Origin: Gammaproteobacteria bacterium
GTDB lineage: Bacteria; Pseudomonadota; Gammaproteobacteria; Pseudomonadales; Halieaceae
Reading direction: 5' to 3'
Assembly (NCBI GenBank): GCA_029859085.1
Contig: JAOUDU010000203.1
Span: forward strand, 1 to 5,746
Length of the DNA: 5,746 nt
Below, piece after piece: positions 5,734 through 5,746 of the stretch. A model generated the notes under the pieces. It was not told the origin of the DNA and did no database searches. It was given only the letters and a program-made list of their open reading frames with translations. The position numbers and the translations under genes were made by a program. Position 1 is the first letter of the stretch. Each line of letters opens with the position of its first letter.

Positions 5734-5746
5734 ATGCAGGCGGGGC
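5734..5746 (+). CDS. Probable start of 1-deoxy-D-xylulose 5-phosphate reductoisomerase (cut by window edge)
   Basis: An ATG two bases after the cdsA stop opens a frame that reads M-Q-A-G before the window ends. Four residues cannot identify a protein. The call rests on gene order: in many gammaproteobacteria dxr (ispC) follows cdsA directly. Dxr is the committed enzyme of the MEP pathway. GGGATGG (5722-5728), inside the end of cdsA, could serve weakly as the ribosome binding site. Confidence 0.35.

Noticed and set aside
1..5746. Previously undescribed system, mobile element or horizontally acquired gene
   Set aside because: All identifiable genes are conserved housekeeping genes in their usual order, with uniform codon use. 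There are no transposase, integrase, direct-repeat or CRISPR-like patterns.

Overview
The window is a stretch of core chromosome from a high-GC proteobacterium, almost certainly a gammaproteobacterium. The evidence is the gene order (map divergent from rpsB-tsf-pyrH-frr-uppS-cdsA, with the probable start of dxr/ispC at the right edge) and proteins that align almost end to end with their Escherichia coli and Pseudomonas counterparts from memory. The GC-rich codon use and the divergence from E. coli would suit a marine lineage such as Cellvibrionales/Halieaceae, but that placement is a guess.

Layout. Bases 1-502 (minus strand) hold the N-terminal 167 residues of type I methionine aminopeptidase, cut by the window edge. 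Bases 503-814 are a divergent control region. It has a weak candidate map promoter, a strong extended -10 promoter for rpsB with a GC-rich discriminator, and an rpsB leader of about 150 nt that can fold into a hairpin or pseudoknot next to the ribosome binding site. rpsB (815-1594) and tsf (1721-2578) follow. The 126-nt spacer between them carries three GC-rich hairpins, one followed by a T-rich tract, and looks like an attenuator or processing region. A textbook intrinsic terminator (2597-2621) closes the rpsB-tsf unit. A second unit starts from a promoter just before pyrH (2800-3525) and continues as frr (3552-4109), uppS (4120-4902) and cdsA (4895-5731), with gaps shrinking from 26 to 10 nt and then an 8-nt overlap. 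A new ATG two bases after cdsA is probably dxr.

How the genes fit together. The first half serves translation: S2 (30S assembly), EF-Ts (recharging EF-Tu), RRF (recycling post-termination ribosomes) and Map (trimming the initiator Met). The second half serves envelope building: UMP kinase supplies UDP/UTP for nucleic acids and UDP-sugars, UppS makes the C55 lipid carrier for peptidoglycan and O-antigen, CdsA makes CDP-diacylglycerol for all phospholipids, and Dxr would feed the MEP pathway that supplies isoprenoid precursors to UppS.

All complete genes look intact, with their key residues present and no frameshifts. I found no mobile element, CRISPR array, tRNA, rRNA or new gene system. The items worth a second look are the non-coding control structures around rpsB and between rpsB and tsf.
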